Below are positions 20,206 to 33,075 of a DNA stretch of 64,000 nucleotides, piece after piece. Made by a program: the position numbers and the translations under genes. A model generated the notes under the pieces. The model saw only the letters and a list, made by a program, of their open reading frames with translations, did not search any database and was not told the origin of the DNA. Each line of letters starts with the position of its first letter. Positions within the stretch are counted from its first letter, which is position 1. Origin of the DNA: Salvia splendens (taxonomy: Eukaryota; Streptophyta; Magnoliopsida; Lamiales; Lamiaceae); the NCBI RefSeq assembly GCF_004379255.2, contig NC_056037.1, positions 34,259,012-34,323,011 of the forward strand, in the 5' to 3' direction.

Positions 20206-21979
20206 AAACATCCACAATGGGGCGCCCTATAGTCCGCCCTGTAGAGCGTCCTATGCTCCGCCATATCAGCATTTTATCCTCATATCCATTCACTTGTAGT
20301 GGGATGCCCTATAGGCCGCCTTATAGTCCGACATAAGCATTTTATTTATTTGAATATTAAAACACTACAAAAATTAGAAAAAATCTTCATTTCATTGAAA
20401 ATTCAAACATTACAGTACGAAATTAAAAAAACTACAAATTCTCAATTGCGGTTACGGTCTCAAACTTCTTCAATCACGTCGTTCATGAGCTGAGCATGGT
20501 CTTGTTGGTTGCGCATTGAGACCTATTTAGATAGAACCTCATTGTAGCCCATCGGTAATCCTCGAACGTGGGGCGGGGTCGCCGTGCTGGAGCTAGATCC
20601 AGCTTCATCATTACCCCAATCGGTGACTGTTCCACCTTCGTGTTCGACTATCATGTTATGCAAGATGATGCACGCATACATGACATCGGCGATGACTTCC
20701 TTGTACCAGAAACGCGCCGGACCTTTCACTATTGCCCACAGCGCTTGGAGCACACCAAATGCCCGCTCCACATCCTTCCGCGCAGCCTCCTGCTTTTGCG
20801 CAAATAAAACTCTTGTCACCCATTGGGCAGCTGATCGTCTTCAAAAAAACAGGCCACCTTGGGTATACGTGCGACCAAGTAGTACCCCATATGATATTGG
20901 CGTCTGTTGGCAGTGAACTCGATGGCCGGGCCGTTGCCATTGCATTGCTCGGTGAAGAGGTTGGATGAGTTGAGGACGTTGATGTTGTTGTTCGACCCCG
21001 CTACACCGAATTGAGCATGCCAGATCCAGAGCCGATGGTCAGTGACGGCTTTGAGGATCATCGTCGGGTGGCTACCCTTGTATCCACTAGTAAATTGGCC
21101 TCTCCACACCGTCGGGCAATTCTTCCACTCCCAGTGCATACAATCTATGCTCCCTAGCATTCCAGGAAAGCCGTGCGCCATCTCGTGCATCTTCATCAGG
21201 GCCTGGCAATCCACAGCAGTCGACTTTCGCAAATATGAGCTGTTATAAGCCTCCACAACTCCCCAACAAAAATTCTTCAGGCACTCGCGGCCAGTTGTCT
21301 CCCCGACGTGAAGGTACTCGTTGAACATGTTTGTCGTGGTACCGTAGGCCAACTGCCGGAGCGCAACCGTACACTTCTGCAACGACGTAAGTCCGGGTCG
21401 GCCGATGCCATCTTCCCGATACTGGAGGTATTCATCACGTGCCTCCAACGTTTGGACAATGCTGAGAAAAAGATCTCGCCGCATTCTAAAACGGCGGTGA
21501 AAAACCGTCGGGCCCCACCGTGGTTCCACGGCAAAATAGTCTGCGAACAGACGTTGGTGAGCTACGTCGTGCTCGCGGAAGAAAAACGTCCGACGTCGAA
21601 TCGGCCTTGGGACCTGCTCCGCCGCTTCACGCTCGCGCTTCATTTCGGCCAAGCATTCCGCTGCAGCCTCATGAACGCAATCGAATATGGCCCGAGTCAA
21701 CCCCGAGTAATGCCCTCCAAGTTACTCCAGTCGTCGTCGGATCTCATTTTTTTTAGTGAGAAAGATTGGGAGAGAAATATTGGTGTGTGGGGAAAGCGAG
21801 AGATGAGAGAGAAAATTTGGTGTGGAAAATGGAATGAGAAATGGGGTTTAAAAAAGAAAAAAAATAAAACGCGTTGCATTATCCGCGTGACCCGCAGTGG
21901 CGCGGACGATGCATCGGGCATCGTCCGCAGGGCTACAGTAGCGGACGATGGACTATCGTCCGCCCCACCGTGGATGCTC
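20206..21979 (-). mobile_element. PIF/Harbinger-like element E
   Basis: 1774 bp. The left end AAACATCCACAATGGGGCG and right end CGCCCCACCGTGGATGCTC are imperfect inverted repeats. TAA flanks both sides (20203-20205, 21980-21982). The right subterminal region carries GCGGACGATGG-type repeats shared with A and F. It encodes a decayed transposase and no ORF1. Confidence 0.88.
20523..21700 (-). pseudogene. Harbinger transposase, frameshifted
   Basis: From the ATG at 21700 the frame is good for about 270 codons through HTH and nuclease parts (LQKCTVALRQLAYG; first Asp D186 in GSIDCMHW). The second catalytic Asp is Asn (GSNNNINVL, N239), although most relatives have GSNND. Near 20880 the frame shifts after HMGYYLV, continues in another frame (YPRWPVFLKTISCPMGD), and shifts again to VLFAQKQEAARKDVERAFG, which keeps the Glu. 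A stop follows VLSK at 20523. At least two frameshifts plus a lost catalytic residue make it inactive. Confidence 0.88.
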
Positions 21980-21982
21980 TAA

Positions 21983-23245
21983 GCCTAATAAAATATTAAA
22001 ACATGGTGGGCACTTGATAAAACAAAACATAAATTAATTAGATACGGCAAAATAAAGAGAGTTCCTCAAAAGCAAAACCAACTAGTTGATCAGAATACAG
22101 CTTACTCGGGAAGGGTCTATTTATATAAATATTATGGTCAGAAATAGCTATATTGCTATATAGGACAGCTAATATGAGAGTAATTGATTTGTATATTTAT
22201 TAGCATGGACGGCCAATTGCATGAGGTTACGTTTAGATCTAATTTGAATTTTACGTCACAAAATATATGAACTCTTTGGAGTGTATAATTTTAGATAATT
22301 AATATAAGGATGTTATAGCTTCGTTATGTAGAATACAGTTTTTTATACTCATAATTGAATTTTTTTTATATTGAGAGGCACAATAAAAAAATTATGTATA
22401 TATATATATGAAAGAAGCAACCGGCCTGCATGTACGTTCCAATGTTATATTTGCGCACTATAGATACTGGGCCGAGCCCACACCATTTAATCGTACAATT
22501 ACTGTCAGTATAAATCGTTACTTTCAATATCTGTTTATGCATAAATAATTTTGTCTCTAACAAATACTAAACCCACCAGGTATACATATGATGTAGTAAG
22601 GTTGGGTTAGTATTCTGACTAATTTATAATAATAATTAATAACTTTTAATTCTGTGTATTAAAATTATCAACACCAAGATATAATTATATCAATACAATA
22701 TGTAAATTTAAATATCAACACAAAGACATAAGTTTATCAACATAAGATATAAGTTTATCAACATAAAAAAAATTGATAAATTTATGTCTGTTGATATTTT
22801 TAATATACAAAATTGATATTTAATTGTTAATTATTATTATAAAAAGTTAGTATTTGTGACGTAAGTATGAAAATATACTACAAAAGTGCATATAAACCAA
22901 TTTTGAAATTCAACTGCATATTTCTCCAAAAGCATTATGACAATTTACAATTAATGTGCCAGAGAGAGAGAGATGCACAATTTATTAGAAAATACTCCTA
23001 CTAGCTAATAGTAGTAATTAACAAGTGCAATTTTGAGTGTTTTTCCTGTGGCAGAACACTGAACATATTCTCGTCTGGATCTGTCTAAGCATCCAATGTA
23101 ACTCCCATGTTCAGATTGAGATTGCCCTTTTCAGTTTTCACAAATATTTTTTCTACACTAAGTATTTTGCAGAAATCTCAATCTAATTAGTAGGAGTACA
23201 TGTTCAGAAAAGATTAATTAAAAAAAGGAAGAAGAAGAAGAAGGA
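21983..23245. other. AT-rich spacer with a hairpin
   Basis: No gene seen. Around 22705-22800, AAATATCAACACAAAGACAT and a downstream inverted copy (ATGTCTGTTGATATTTTT) form an imperfect long hairpin with internal repeats of AAGTTTATCAACAT, as in a foldback MITE remnant. The last bases are the 3' flank of the PADRE gene. Confidence 0.45.
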
Positions 23246-23571
23246 TCAGGTTCCAGCCTCAGAGATGCTCTTTAATGCTGGTTGCCATGCTCTGGACTTG
23301 GATGTGGCAGAGTTAACTTGCGTCTTACTTCTTGACCTCTGCCTTTCCTGAAAACCACATTAATTTATCTACTCATCAATAAACATACCAGTATAAAATA
23401 TTGTATGGCCAAGAAAACTTCTCTGTTATTTATATGTTTTGAAAACAGAAATTGGCCTTATTTATAATCACATAATCTAAATTTCCAGAAACTAATTGCT
23501 AAATTATTTAAGTAATCAAGCTTTCTGTGACTAATATTCCCTTTGCACGGGGTATGAATTATTGATGGAGA

Positions 23572-23624
<53 letters not shown>

Positions 23625-24296
23625 GCTCAAGCAGGCCACTATCAAGATCTCAAATCCAACTCATTAAAAAAATTATTCCTTCAATTTTTTTTTTGTTTTA
23701 CAGAATCTCAACAGTACTTTAGCACAGGAAAAAAAAAGGATAATTTTTTTATAATCTTGAAAAAAGAGATTATTCGTTGTACCTGATTATTATTAGTAGT
23801 ATTATTCTTCACATCATCTTTTTTCCTGGCCATAGCTTCACAATCTGAACTACTAATAGTATTTTTTTGTGTCACATTTCCAATTTTCTGCGGCTGCTGC
23901 ATCTTTGCTTGCTTCTTTGCCCATAATCCTTTCATCACCTCTGGAAAAATAACCAAAATAAAAAAACAGAAAATTTAACACTTTAAAAATAAAAGAGAGA
24001 AAGAGGGGAAAGCAACCTTGGGAGGTGACAAGGCGGTAAACATGGCCAAGAAGGAGGGTATCAGTAGGCCTAAGAAGTTTGATTCGAGTGACACGAAGAG
24101 GGGCACTGTTGCTAGTGGCGGCGGCGGCGGAGGAGGAGGAGGAGTAGAGGGTGGTGGTGAGGAGGAGGGCGACGTAGTGGCCGGGGTTGATCTTCATGAT
24201 TTCGGCGGCGGAAACAGGGAAGTAATGCTTATCAACTCTGCCATTTGGGTGTTGGATAGCTAGAGTGGCGTTATCAACAGCTTGGCAGTTGCCCAT
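23246..24296 (-). CDS. PADRE (DUF4228) domain protein
   Basis: Three exons: 24296-24017, 23940-23783 and 23347-23246, with GT-AG introns (donors GTTGCT and GTACAA, acceptors TTCCAG and TTTCAG) and a 179-aa product. The protein starts MGNCQA, a likely N-myristoylation signal, then has the family's IQHPNGRVDKHYFPVSAAEIM and KLLRPTDTLLLGHVYRLVTSQ, and across the first splice EVMKGLWAKKQAKMQ. The last exon has RQRSRSKTQ and SRAWQPALKSISE, the conserved C-terminal motif. A Ser/Ala-rich insert (about residues 51-64) is low-complexity. Plant PADRE genes respond to pathogens and stress, but biochemical function is unknown. The intron phases join cleanly, so the gene appears intact. Confidence 0.9.
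23570..23625. repeat. (AAT)n microsatellite in PADRE intron 2
   Basis: About 18 uninterrupted AAT units within the second intron (23348-23782). Likely polymorphic in length. Confidence 0.95.
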
Positions 24297-24390
24297 GGTT
24301 AATTTCTGAGTTTTTGGTGTGGGTGAAGAAGAAGAAAGAAGAATGGATGAAGAAGAAAAGCAGAGTTTTTAAAGTTGGTGCATCACCATC

Positions 24391-24396
24391 TTTATA
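24391..24396 (-). promoter_or_regulatory. TATA box of the PADRE gene
   Basis: The minus strand reads CTATAAAG, 95 bp upstream of the ATG, giving a leader of roughly 65 bases. Confidence 0.6.
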
Positions 24397-24621
24397 GCCA
24401 CACCCACCCCTTTTTATTATTACGAGAATGACTTTTTTCGGAATATTATATACACGGGATTCCATACTCACAGTTATATTTAAATATTAATAAATTATGT
24501 ATAGGATTTTATATAATGATATTACAATTTTAAAAAATGTGTTAGATAAAATAGAATATCAAAAAAATTGTATCATTTAAAATTAGAATTAAAAAATAAT
24601 ATATAGGAGTAGTATATTAAA

Positions 24622-25686
24622 GGGTAAACTGCCTTAAAAGTCATGAACTTTTGCTAAATTCCGGTTTTTCCCACGAACTAAAAAATTGGCGTGTAATATC
24701 ACGAACTTTACCGGGTTGCTGGTTTTCCCATTTGACCCGACCCTGTAGTTTTCCGGTTGAAAACTAGCTTACATGGCAAGCCTGATAGATGACGTGAAGA
24801 TCGACGGAAATTCATAAAATGATGACGTTTTCTTCAGCTAAAACAACGTCGTATTGTGTGTAGACCCATTGTGGTGGTAAAAATTTTCCGGCATAACCGG
24901 TGGCGGCGCCGCTGGAGGAGGTGGTTGCGAAGAGGGTGGTGAGCGAGGGTGCAGCTTTGAGGGAGGAGAGATCGAACAAGAGATTTTACAAAGATTTGGA
25001 TTTGATGAATCCCAGCTCTAAAGCCGCCTCTGTCGCCGGCGGAGGAAGCTTCGCTGCCGGAATTTGAAGAAAGTGAGAAACGGGAAAGAGGTGGTCGGAA
25101 AAAGGAAAGCTTCGCTGCTATGATGTTGTTGGGTGGGGTTGTTTGCTTTGCAGATTGCTGATGGTAGGAGGCTTGAGAAGGACACGTTTGGTGGCGGTTG
25201 CCTTGGTGGAGGCGGAGGGCTTGGTGGTGGAGGTGGCCTTAGCAGCGGTGGTGGACTTTGGGGGAGGTGCTGGTGGAGGGGGCGGAGCTGGTGGTGGACT
25301 TGTGGAAGGTTCTGGTGGTGGGCTGGTGGCGGCGGTGGAGCTTGTGGTGGGCTCGAGGGAGGTTCTGGTGGAGGGCTAGGTGGTGGTGGTGGCAAGGGAG
25401 GAGCGTTTGGTGGAAGAGTAATAGGAGGAAGAGAGTAGGGAGGAGGAGTGGTAGGTTGATGATATGGCAAAGTCAACTTAAAATTTGTCATCCACGTCAT
25501 CCACTCAACACACACTTAGCAGCGACATCAGCTGAAAAAGACACGTCAGCTAGCTTCATAGTCGGAAAATCCGCCATGGGAAAACGGCAACGGATTATAA
25601 AGTTCGTGACATTACACGCCAATTTTTTAGTTCGTGGGAAAAATTGGAATTTGGCAAAAGTTCATGACTTTTAAAGCAATTTACCA
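24622..25686. mobile_element. Mutator-like element with 9-bp TSD (Pack-MULE candidate)
   Basis: 1065 bp with a 9-bp target duplication TATATTAAA (24613-24621, 25687-25695). Long terminal inverted repeats of about 100 bp start GGGTAAACTGCCTTAAAAGT on the left and TGGTAAATTGCTTTAAAAGT on the right (reverse complement) and share GGCGTGTAAT and CACGAACTTTA. A 9-bp duplication with long inverted repeats is the Mutator pattern. There is no transposase. The interior is much richer in GC than the surroundings and contains proline-rich coding-like sequence, which suggests captured host DNA. Confidence 0.85.
25018..25515 (-). CDS. Proline-rich ORF inside the MULE
   Basis: 165 aa. Residues about 20-115 are almost all Pro, Ser, His and Gln (PPPPPSPPPEPPSSPP, PPPPPSPPPPPRQPPP). 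The tail is Phe/Arg-rich (FLTFFKFRQRSFLRRRQRRL). The composition resembles the extracellular Pro-rich domain of PERK-type receptor kinases or extensins, but low complexity makes homology unsafe. There is no signal peptide or kinase. It is probably a fragment picked up by the element; expression unknown. Confidence 0.35.
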   Translation of the reverse strand: MCVEWMTWMTNFKLTLPYHQPTTPPPYSLPPITLPPNAPPLPPPPPSPPPEPPSSPPQAPPPPPAHHQNLPQVHHQLRPLHQHLPQSPPPLLRPPPPPSPPPPPRQPPPNVSFSSLLPSAICKANNPTQQHHSSEAFLFPTTSFPFLTFFKFRQRSFLRRRQRRL

Positions 25687-25695
25687 TATATTAAA

Positions 25696-28600
25696 TCATC
25701 TTCAATTCGTCAATATCAATGGCTCATAAATTTAATCCAGCATTCAAGTTATCAATCCTTTCATTGTCAAGTGAGTGATTTCTTTTCTATACTGATATTA
25801 AGAAAGATATGCTTAATTTATTAAATGAAAAAATAATAAAGTAAAATAAAAAGGTATTCGGTATTAGTTTTTGCCAAATATAAATATAACTCAGTTATAT
25901 TAAAACTTTCTGACAAAAAAGATTTACTAAGTTCACAAATAAACGGCAGAAATAATATTCATAGTGGTGGAGCAAGTAGGGGTGGGTAGGTACCGTATAC
26001 CTTATTGATACCACCATATCGTATACTTTACCATAAATTTGGCAGCCGAAAAAAATCATACTTTTACCTTACCAAAAATTTTGGTATATCAAACTTCGGT
26101 ATACCTTATTTTCGATAAGGTATCATACTGTACCGTATCATGTTTAATGCATATTATTGTATAAAAGCTCCTACAAATAATCTAAAACACCCAAAAATAT
26201 ATCTTGAAGCAAAATTTAAAAATAACAACTTTTATTGTTATTTATTTCTAAGTCCGCCCTTACCCTAATGGTGGTTGTTGCGTGCTTTAGACAACTGCAA
26301 GTCTGCAACGTCATGCTTAAGAAATTAGCACCCAAATTGGCAACTGCTATGAACGCTCTTACATCAATAATTCTCACGATAATTAAACTAAACTTTTGCA
26401 CACTACATTTTTAACTACATATAAGTGAAAATTGTAATGTAAATCAGTTTAACACATCAAATTTCGATCAACCCTATTTGAATTATGATTGATCTGATTG
26501 TGGGCTAAAATGGGACATCAATCTATATACCCTGAAAAACAAGTGGTCTTGTCATCACTATTTCCACGTACCAGAGCCAAGGCATGCACATTGAAATAAA
26601 CCTATTTAATATCCAATTAATTACGAAAATATCAGAACTTCCCCTCCTTATATATAAGTGCCAAATACCCACAGCCTTTGAAAAGGAAATTGTGTATAAA
26701 GGGTGAGACGAAGCTTTTTTATACCTCATATATCTGATGAGAGAAAGGTGAAGTATCATTCTTTAGTAGTAAAAGTTTTGATGTATTTACAACTTTATCG
26801 ATAATTGCGGATGTTGCTTCCTACCATACAGTGATTGGAGAAAAGCTTTTCTTCTTAAAATTATTTCTAGTTTTTCACATGCCTTTAATGTTTAGTGCAA
26901 GTATATTTTTTTAAGAGTGATGCTACCCTGAACCCTAAACCCTATATTATGGTCGACCATAATATTAAAAAATTATTAAAATTCTGTGTACTTAATGCTA
27001 AATTGGTGAAATTTATGCATCTAGAGAGTTGCAATTTTTTAAAAACGAGTATACCCTCAAATATTAAATACTTTATGTAGTAGTAGAATATATTGTATTT
27101 GTATCTTCAAATATAAATGGTACTCGTATATTTGTATCCAACCAATAATACGACAATTTAGACTTAAAATTTCATTCTTCATTCTTGACTTGATTGGAAA
27201 ATCAATAGATCCAACTCTAAGGCATGATGAAAAAATGTACTTTTTCCTAGTTATTTCCTAATGCCTACATTTAGAAAACATTGAGCCATACAGTTTAGTT
27301 ACGTAATTTAATTATTTTAAAATTTTTAATTATACTAATATTTAATTATTATAAAATTGTTTAGTAATCAAACATGCACTTATTTGTAATAAAACACATC
27401 TTTTATTAATTCAAAAAGAGGTACTAAAGATTATTCAGATTATTTAATATGTATAATTAATTTTGAAATCCTAATAAAATATGCTCCTGATATTTCAATT
27501 CTATTATTAGTGATTATTTATGTTTAGCTTCACTTATTTAATTTAAACTAATTTAAAGTATACTATAACTTATCCTATTATTAAAACAAGTTGTGATTAA
27601 AATACATGTACATACTATAACAATCTATTGATATAAAAACAATTCAATTTTAGTTATACTACAGATTAATTTTCTGTTTAATTATAGTGAAATCATTTAA
27701 ATTTAATGAAAAGACATACTATTAATAATATTAATATTTTGTCAAGATAATTCAGATTTAACTATTTACTAAATTTTATAACTAATTTTATATATAAAAT
27801 ATATTTAACCTTGGTGTTATATCACAACCTACTCACTAATAAGGAAATGTAACGCTACATATTCACAACTTATTTTGAAACTATATAGAAAATTGTTAAA
27901 TTGAATTTTTATATTTCAATATCTTGTAAAATAATGAATTAATATTGACTTTTAAAGTAATAAACTAAACGGAGAAAATGAAAAAAAACCAATGCATAGA
28001 TGGACTAAATCTGAATTGTATTAATGAATAATTCTCACATATAGTATGTAGTATAGTAATTTAATTTCACCCTCTTTCTTGAGTATGCTATACCATAACA
28101 TCTTATGGTACATAAAATTAATAATTAAATCTAAATATATTTAAATCCTCAATCACACAAGACTTTATCAATAATTTATAAAATTAAATAATACTAAAAA
28201 AATTTACTGTACTTGAAAAATAAAATCTATAAAAGCATCTCCAACTATTTATATTAAACTCAAACTGATTTTTGAGTATATGTCACACCAAAAAGTGATT
28301 TTACTCCAACCATATACAACATTTTTTAGTATATGTGTCACAAAATTTTTGTAGTAGCTTCATAATGTTGTTCGGTAGAAATGCTTTGAATTAATAACTA
28401 AAATTTTAATTTTAACTATTTTTTTAAGAATTTAATCATAATATTCAAGTAACTTATAAAAATTAATAAAAATATTATTTTAATATTTTTCAAATAAGAG
28501 TATTTCACTTAAAAATATGATGTTATATTTTGATATATCATTTAATTTACTATACATGTATATAATACGAGTGGAGTAACTTCATCATTATCTTATTGAT

Positions 28601-30970
28601 TATATATTATGGAGTATTGCACTCCTGATAACTAAAATTTTAAAAACTATTATTAAGATTATATAATATAATAATAATAATAATAACAATGTAGTAAAAA
28701 AGTTGAGTACAAATTACTCGAATAAAGAAAGAAACCACAATTAAACACTAAGGGTAATATTGTTAACTGAATTAAGCATTAAATGAGACCATTAAACTAT
28801 TAATATCCAAAAATTTCTATATTTACTGAAATGTCATTTATGGCCGGCCACATTACGGCTTTTTTTAATGCGTATTATGGATGCAGTAATAAATCTGTGT
28901 CATTTTACTGTTTTAATTAAATTAGTTTGTTAATACTATAAGATAATAAGACCACAAGAGAAAAGGTAAAATAATCTTGAAATTTGTACTCCATATAAAG
29001 CTAGTTAGTAAGATCTTCTTTTGATATGTGATGATGGTGTGATTTTCTATTATTGTGAAACGTTACAAACTTTTTACCAACTAGCTGGTTTGCAGAAAGC
29101 AACGGAATAAAGATCACGTGTACATATAAATTAATCATTAATATTCTTTGTCTAAATATATACTCCACTAGTACTACACAAACTATGAATCAAGCACACC
29201 GCACTCAATATCAACTCGGTATAAATTTACATTATAGTATTCAATTTCTGTGCCAAATTACCTTATGCATTGGGTAATTTCCTTCTAATCTAACGGGCGT
29301 ATGATATTAAATTATTAATTGTGCACCATGCGGCCATCCTCCATGTAATTAGTCATATAAATCAAACGTGGATCACCAACCAAAGTTAAACATACTTTGT
29401 CGTCCCATTTTATCATTTTCATCCGTCCACCAATAAATGTCCTATTTATTTTTTTACTAATTTTTGTAATGAATCATACATTCCACTGTCTTTATTTCAC
29501 TGTAACTATATAACTAGGACACACCTTTCATTAACATTTTCCCATCACTTTATTCTATTAATTAATCCACCTAGTAACAAAGTTATAGGGACGGAATTAT
29601 CCTAGATTTTAGCAGTCCGAATGTAAAAATAGTCGACCTTATCTCTTTGTCTCTCTGTCTTTCTCGGAGTTAAAGCTTTATGTTTGTAGCATACAAAAAA
29701 AATCATAGATGAGTAATAAGTGGTTGTCGCGTGTGAATGTTTTTGGGCACTCATTTACCCTTGTGCCTTTGCACTATTCTATCATTATCAACACATACAC
29801 AATTATATTTGTAAATCATATGTTGGTGTTTTGTCTGAATATGTAACCAGCTTTACTAAAATATTCCTGCCATTTTCATGTATTACTTCCATTTCCAATT
29901 ATTGGTAACACTTCTCTTTTATTTCAATTATTAATTGCCGAATTAATATTCATTTTGTATGTGTGGTCGATGGAGGCATGGAGCTAGTTCCAACCTAATA
30001 ACAAAACATCCAATAATCACGATTCCGTAGACAATCAAACCATATAGTGTCCTAAATTATTTAGTACTATAATGCCACACAAATAATTAAGAAAACATAA
30101 ATATCTAGGGGTATTCTTGATATAAACTCCAAGGCTGATAATGAAACAGTAATACTTCCTTGGAAAAAAAGAGTCACTTTTATCTCAGAGAAGAGGCAAA
30201 AACAGAGTAAAATACATATGGATTTTATTTCCTCAATATAGAGGGGAATATAAATAAAAAAACAAAAAAAAGTACTGTAGTTTCTAATAAAGAATAATAT
30301 AGAATCTACCAGATAAGAAAAGATTGGTTTATATTATTATTGGTTGTTGAGCAATGCATTGAAAACAAACAAAGAATAACAGATCAATAGTGTTTCCTCA
30401 TTCTATATAAAAGAACAACAAAATCACAATTTCTGGCCGATAACTTCTGTCTTCAAATCAGACGGAATGACAATTCATAGTGGTCCTATTCCTTTTAATT
30501 TTCTTTTTATTATTTTAATCCAATTTTGGGTGAGTGACATTTATCTTAACATTTGAATCTACTAATCCAACATAATTGACCTTTATCTTAATTGAAATTG
30601 TTCTACGTACTACAAATAAATCGAAGAAAAAAAGTAAAAATAAAAATAAACTACAAAATTAAATTACAATTAAATAAAACAGGGAACTGTAACAATTAGT
30701 CGAGCCGAAGTCTTCTTTCCGCAAGATGAGATATGTCATAGTAGTGCTCACAGATAAGCTTTTCATCTTCAAAGATGAAACGGCTTCGTACGTTCGTAGC
30801 AGCACTGCTGATGAAACGAGTACCAACTGCTAGCAAACTAGGGAATACGATGAAACAACTTCGACAATGAGAATCCAGAGATAATTATCTAACACGGAGT
30901 AATGCAATAAGTTTTTATGTTGAATTCATTGAATAAATCCTCAAGACTCAAGGCAAAGTAAAATATCCAA
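25696..30970. other. Long AT-rich spacer
   Basis: No gene supported over 5.3 kb. At 25975-26140 there is a hAT-like end (GGGGTGGGTAGGTACC) followed by TACCGTATACC-type repeats, without a visible partner end. At 26640-26660 TATATATAAG lies in an otherwise featureless region. At 29398-29600 phrases such as CATCCGTCCACCAATAAATG resemble an eroded Stowaway MITE. The less AT-rich stretch at 30690-30890 is unrecognised. Confidence 0.5.
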
Positions 30971-31205
30971 GCCCCCTAGCTCAAGTGGTTGAGGAGGGAG
31001 GCAAGGATACCGCGTCATCCTAGAGGTCACGAGTTCGACCCCTGGGAGGCGCAACTTGGGGATTAATTTCCCCTGGGGAGTTCTTGAGTCCTGGCCTGGA
31101 TCCAGGCGCTGGGGGAGATAGGTTAACTTGGTACCCTTGATTGGGTTGATACAGCTAACTGGTCTGGACCCGTGCTTGGGGAAAGGTTGGCTGACTCGTT
31201 CCTTC
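30971..31205 (+). mobile_element. tRNA-derived SINE
   Basis: The 5' part looks like a tRNA gene: A box TAGCTCAAGTGG (30977-30988) and B box GAGTTCGACCC (31031-31041) at tRNA-like spacing. There is no proper acceptor-stem pairing, and the sequence continues for about 150 bp of non-tRNA body. This is the structure of a plant SINE. The 3' end and target duplication are not clear. The minus-strand ORF across it is a shadow. Confidence 0.7.
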
Positions 31206-32887
31206 ACTATTTAGATTTAATTCGGTGTACTCATGTTGTCCAGAAAGAATAAGCCAAGGCTCGAACAAAGTCTACGTCCAACGACTAGGCTCAAAAAACA
31301 TCTCAAAGACCAATTGTCAAGGCTCAGGCTCAGGCTCATGCTCGAGGCGGGCATGTAGCTTTACAACCCATCACTTATGCAAATAATTATTGCTATGTGT
31401 AAGAATTTAGCCTCTTTAAATTCAAAACTAATGAAGACTCAATTTCTGTTGTGTGATTAATTGATATATTAATCTCATAACTCCATATTAGGGGGCAAAC
31501 TTTGATTTACTATACTCACGTGTTATTAATCGACTTAGAAAAAATGAATATACGATGATCATTTGTTCGGATATGGATTGATTCTATATTATTCAATTTT
31601 AAAAAATTAACTTTGTCACTTATACCACTCGGTCAATCTTCGTTGACCTTGCTAGTTCCAAAACTCTCTTTTTTCATTTTTTTTATCAGATTGAAATGTG
31701 CAAAATCCATAGTTTTGATAGCACTCACGGCTAACCAATTAGAGTATATTGTTATTTTTCAACTAATTATATAGAATACTCCATAAGCTTGGAAAAAATA
31801 AATGTGTGATTATTAAGAATCAATTAGCGGTATATATATAGTATTTTAATATTAAATTATTTTCGTACATAAGTTGGGAGCAAAGTTAAAATCTGATTAA
31901 ATAGGCAAACACACAAACAATTAATTGTGTGATGATATAATGCGATGTCCAATAAATTAACGCCCATCCCATTCCATTCCAATATTCCTTCCATTTGTAG
32001 ATTTCTGACTTCTGGTATAAAAAAACGATTAAAAAGAGAAAAAAAGGGCAATAATGATTGTGGGAAATAGATAAGTAGTACTCGTAATTAACCTTTGCAA
32101 TGATAATAATCATAATATGATCATTACACGTATAATTTGTGTATTTATCTATTAAGATTAAACATGAGATATTTTTGGGAAGTATTTTCTTCCAATGGGT
32201 GATTGATATTACTAACACGGAGTATTATTTGGCAGTGTAGGACGAATTGAAGTATCATACTAATGAATAATTTTGTACAAAATTTAACGTACAAATATTT
32301 CCACGTACGTAGCATTTACACCGACCAAACATATAGGAAGTAGTATATAATAAAGACAATGAGCTACCAATAAATGAATTCTTCCCTATCATGTCAATTT
32401 TGCAATTAATGCCGTTGATTTTCAAGATTCATCATATCTTGCGCTACACCAATTCAAATGAAGTATGAAGATGCGGAAACGAGTGAAATGCTAAGGACTT
32501 TGATTAATATTTTATATAGGAGTACTACTTTATTAGTATTATATTTTTTTTTGACCGAAAAAATACTCTTACCACCAAAATAATGAATTAACGAACCAGA
32601 CATTACATTATGAGAATTTCAAAAATAATTTAAACTAGTTAAAAAAAACTGAGGGGCACTCGTGACGACGACAAAAGACCTGAATTCTTGCTTTAGCAGT
32701 CTCAATTATTTTTATGCATTCCTTTTGTAAAAATGATATAATAAATAGTTAAAGTGGAGAAATGGTAGAATAAGAGAAAGAATAATATAGATAAGATTTT
32801 TTTTAATATTATCATCTCTCTCATTTTACCATTTATTCACTTTAACTATTTATTATTATTTTTATAAAAGGCGTGGGTAAATGTAAC
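31206..32887. other. AT-rich spacer
   Basis: 31227-31375 has a less AT-rich stretch with GGCTCAGGCTCAGGCTCATGC repeats of unknown origin. No gene or RNA is recognised in the rest. Confidence 0.45.
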
Positions 32888-33075
32888 TTAGGGCACCCGC
32901 AACGCGTGCCGCCGGCGTTCCGCGTGCCGTTCCGCCGTAACGGTTTCGCCGCGGAACGCGTTGCGGCGCACCGTTCCGCTCCCATTCCGTTCCGCGTGCC
33001 GAAGGCACGGAACGCGGCACGGCTTGTGCCGCCACGCGCTCGGGCGACGTGGCGCTCCCCGCTTCGTGCGTGCTT

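Noticed and set aside
25133..25438. Glycine-rich plus-strand protein
   Set aside because: It is the mirror of the proline-rich minus-strand frame in the MULE; neither strand has clear gene signals.
26523..26759. Small gene or snoRNA near TATATATAAG and CTGATGAGAG
   Set aside because: No paired C and D boxes at proper spacing, no hairpin precursor and no conserved frame could be found by eye.
30971..31045. Functional tRNA gene
   Set aside because: The boxes fit, but the acceptor stem does not pair and the sequence continues as a SINE body.
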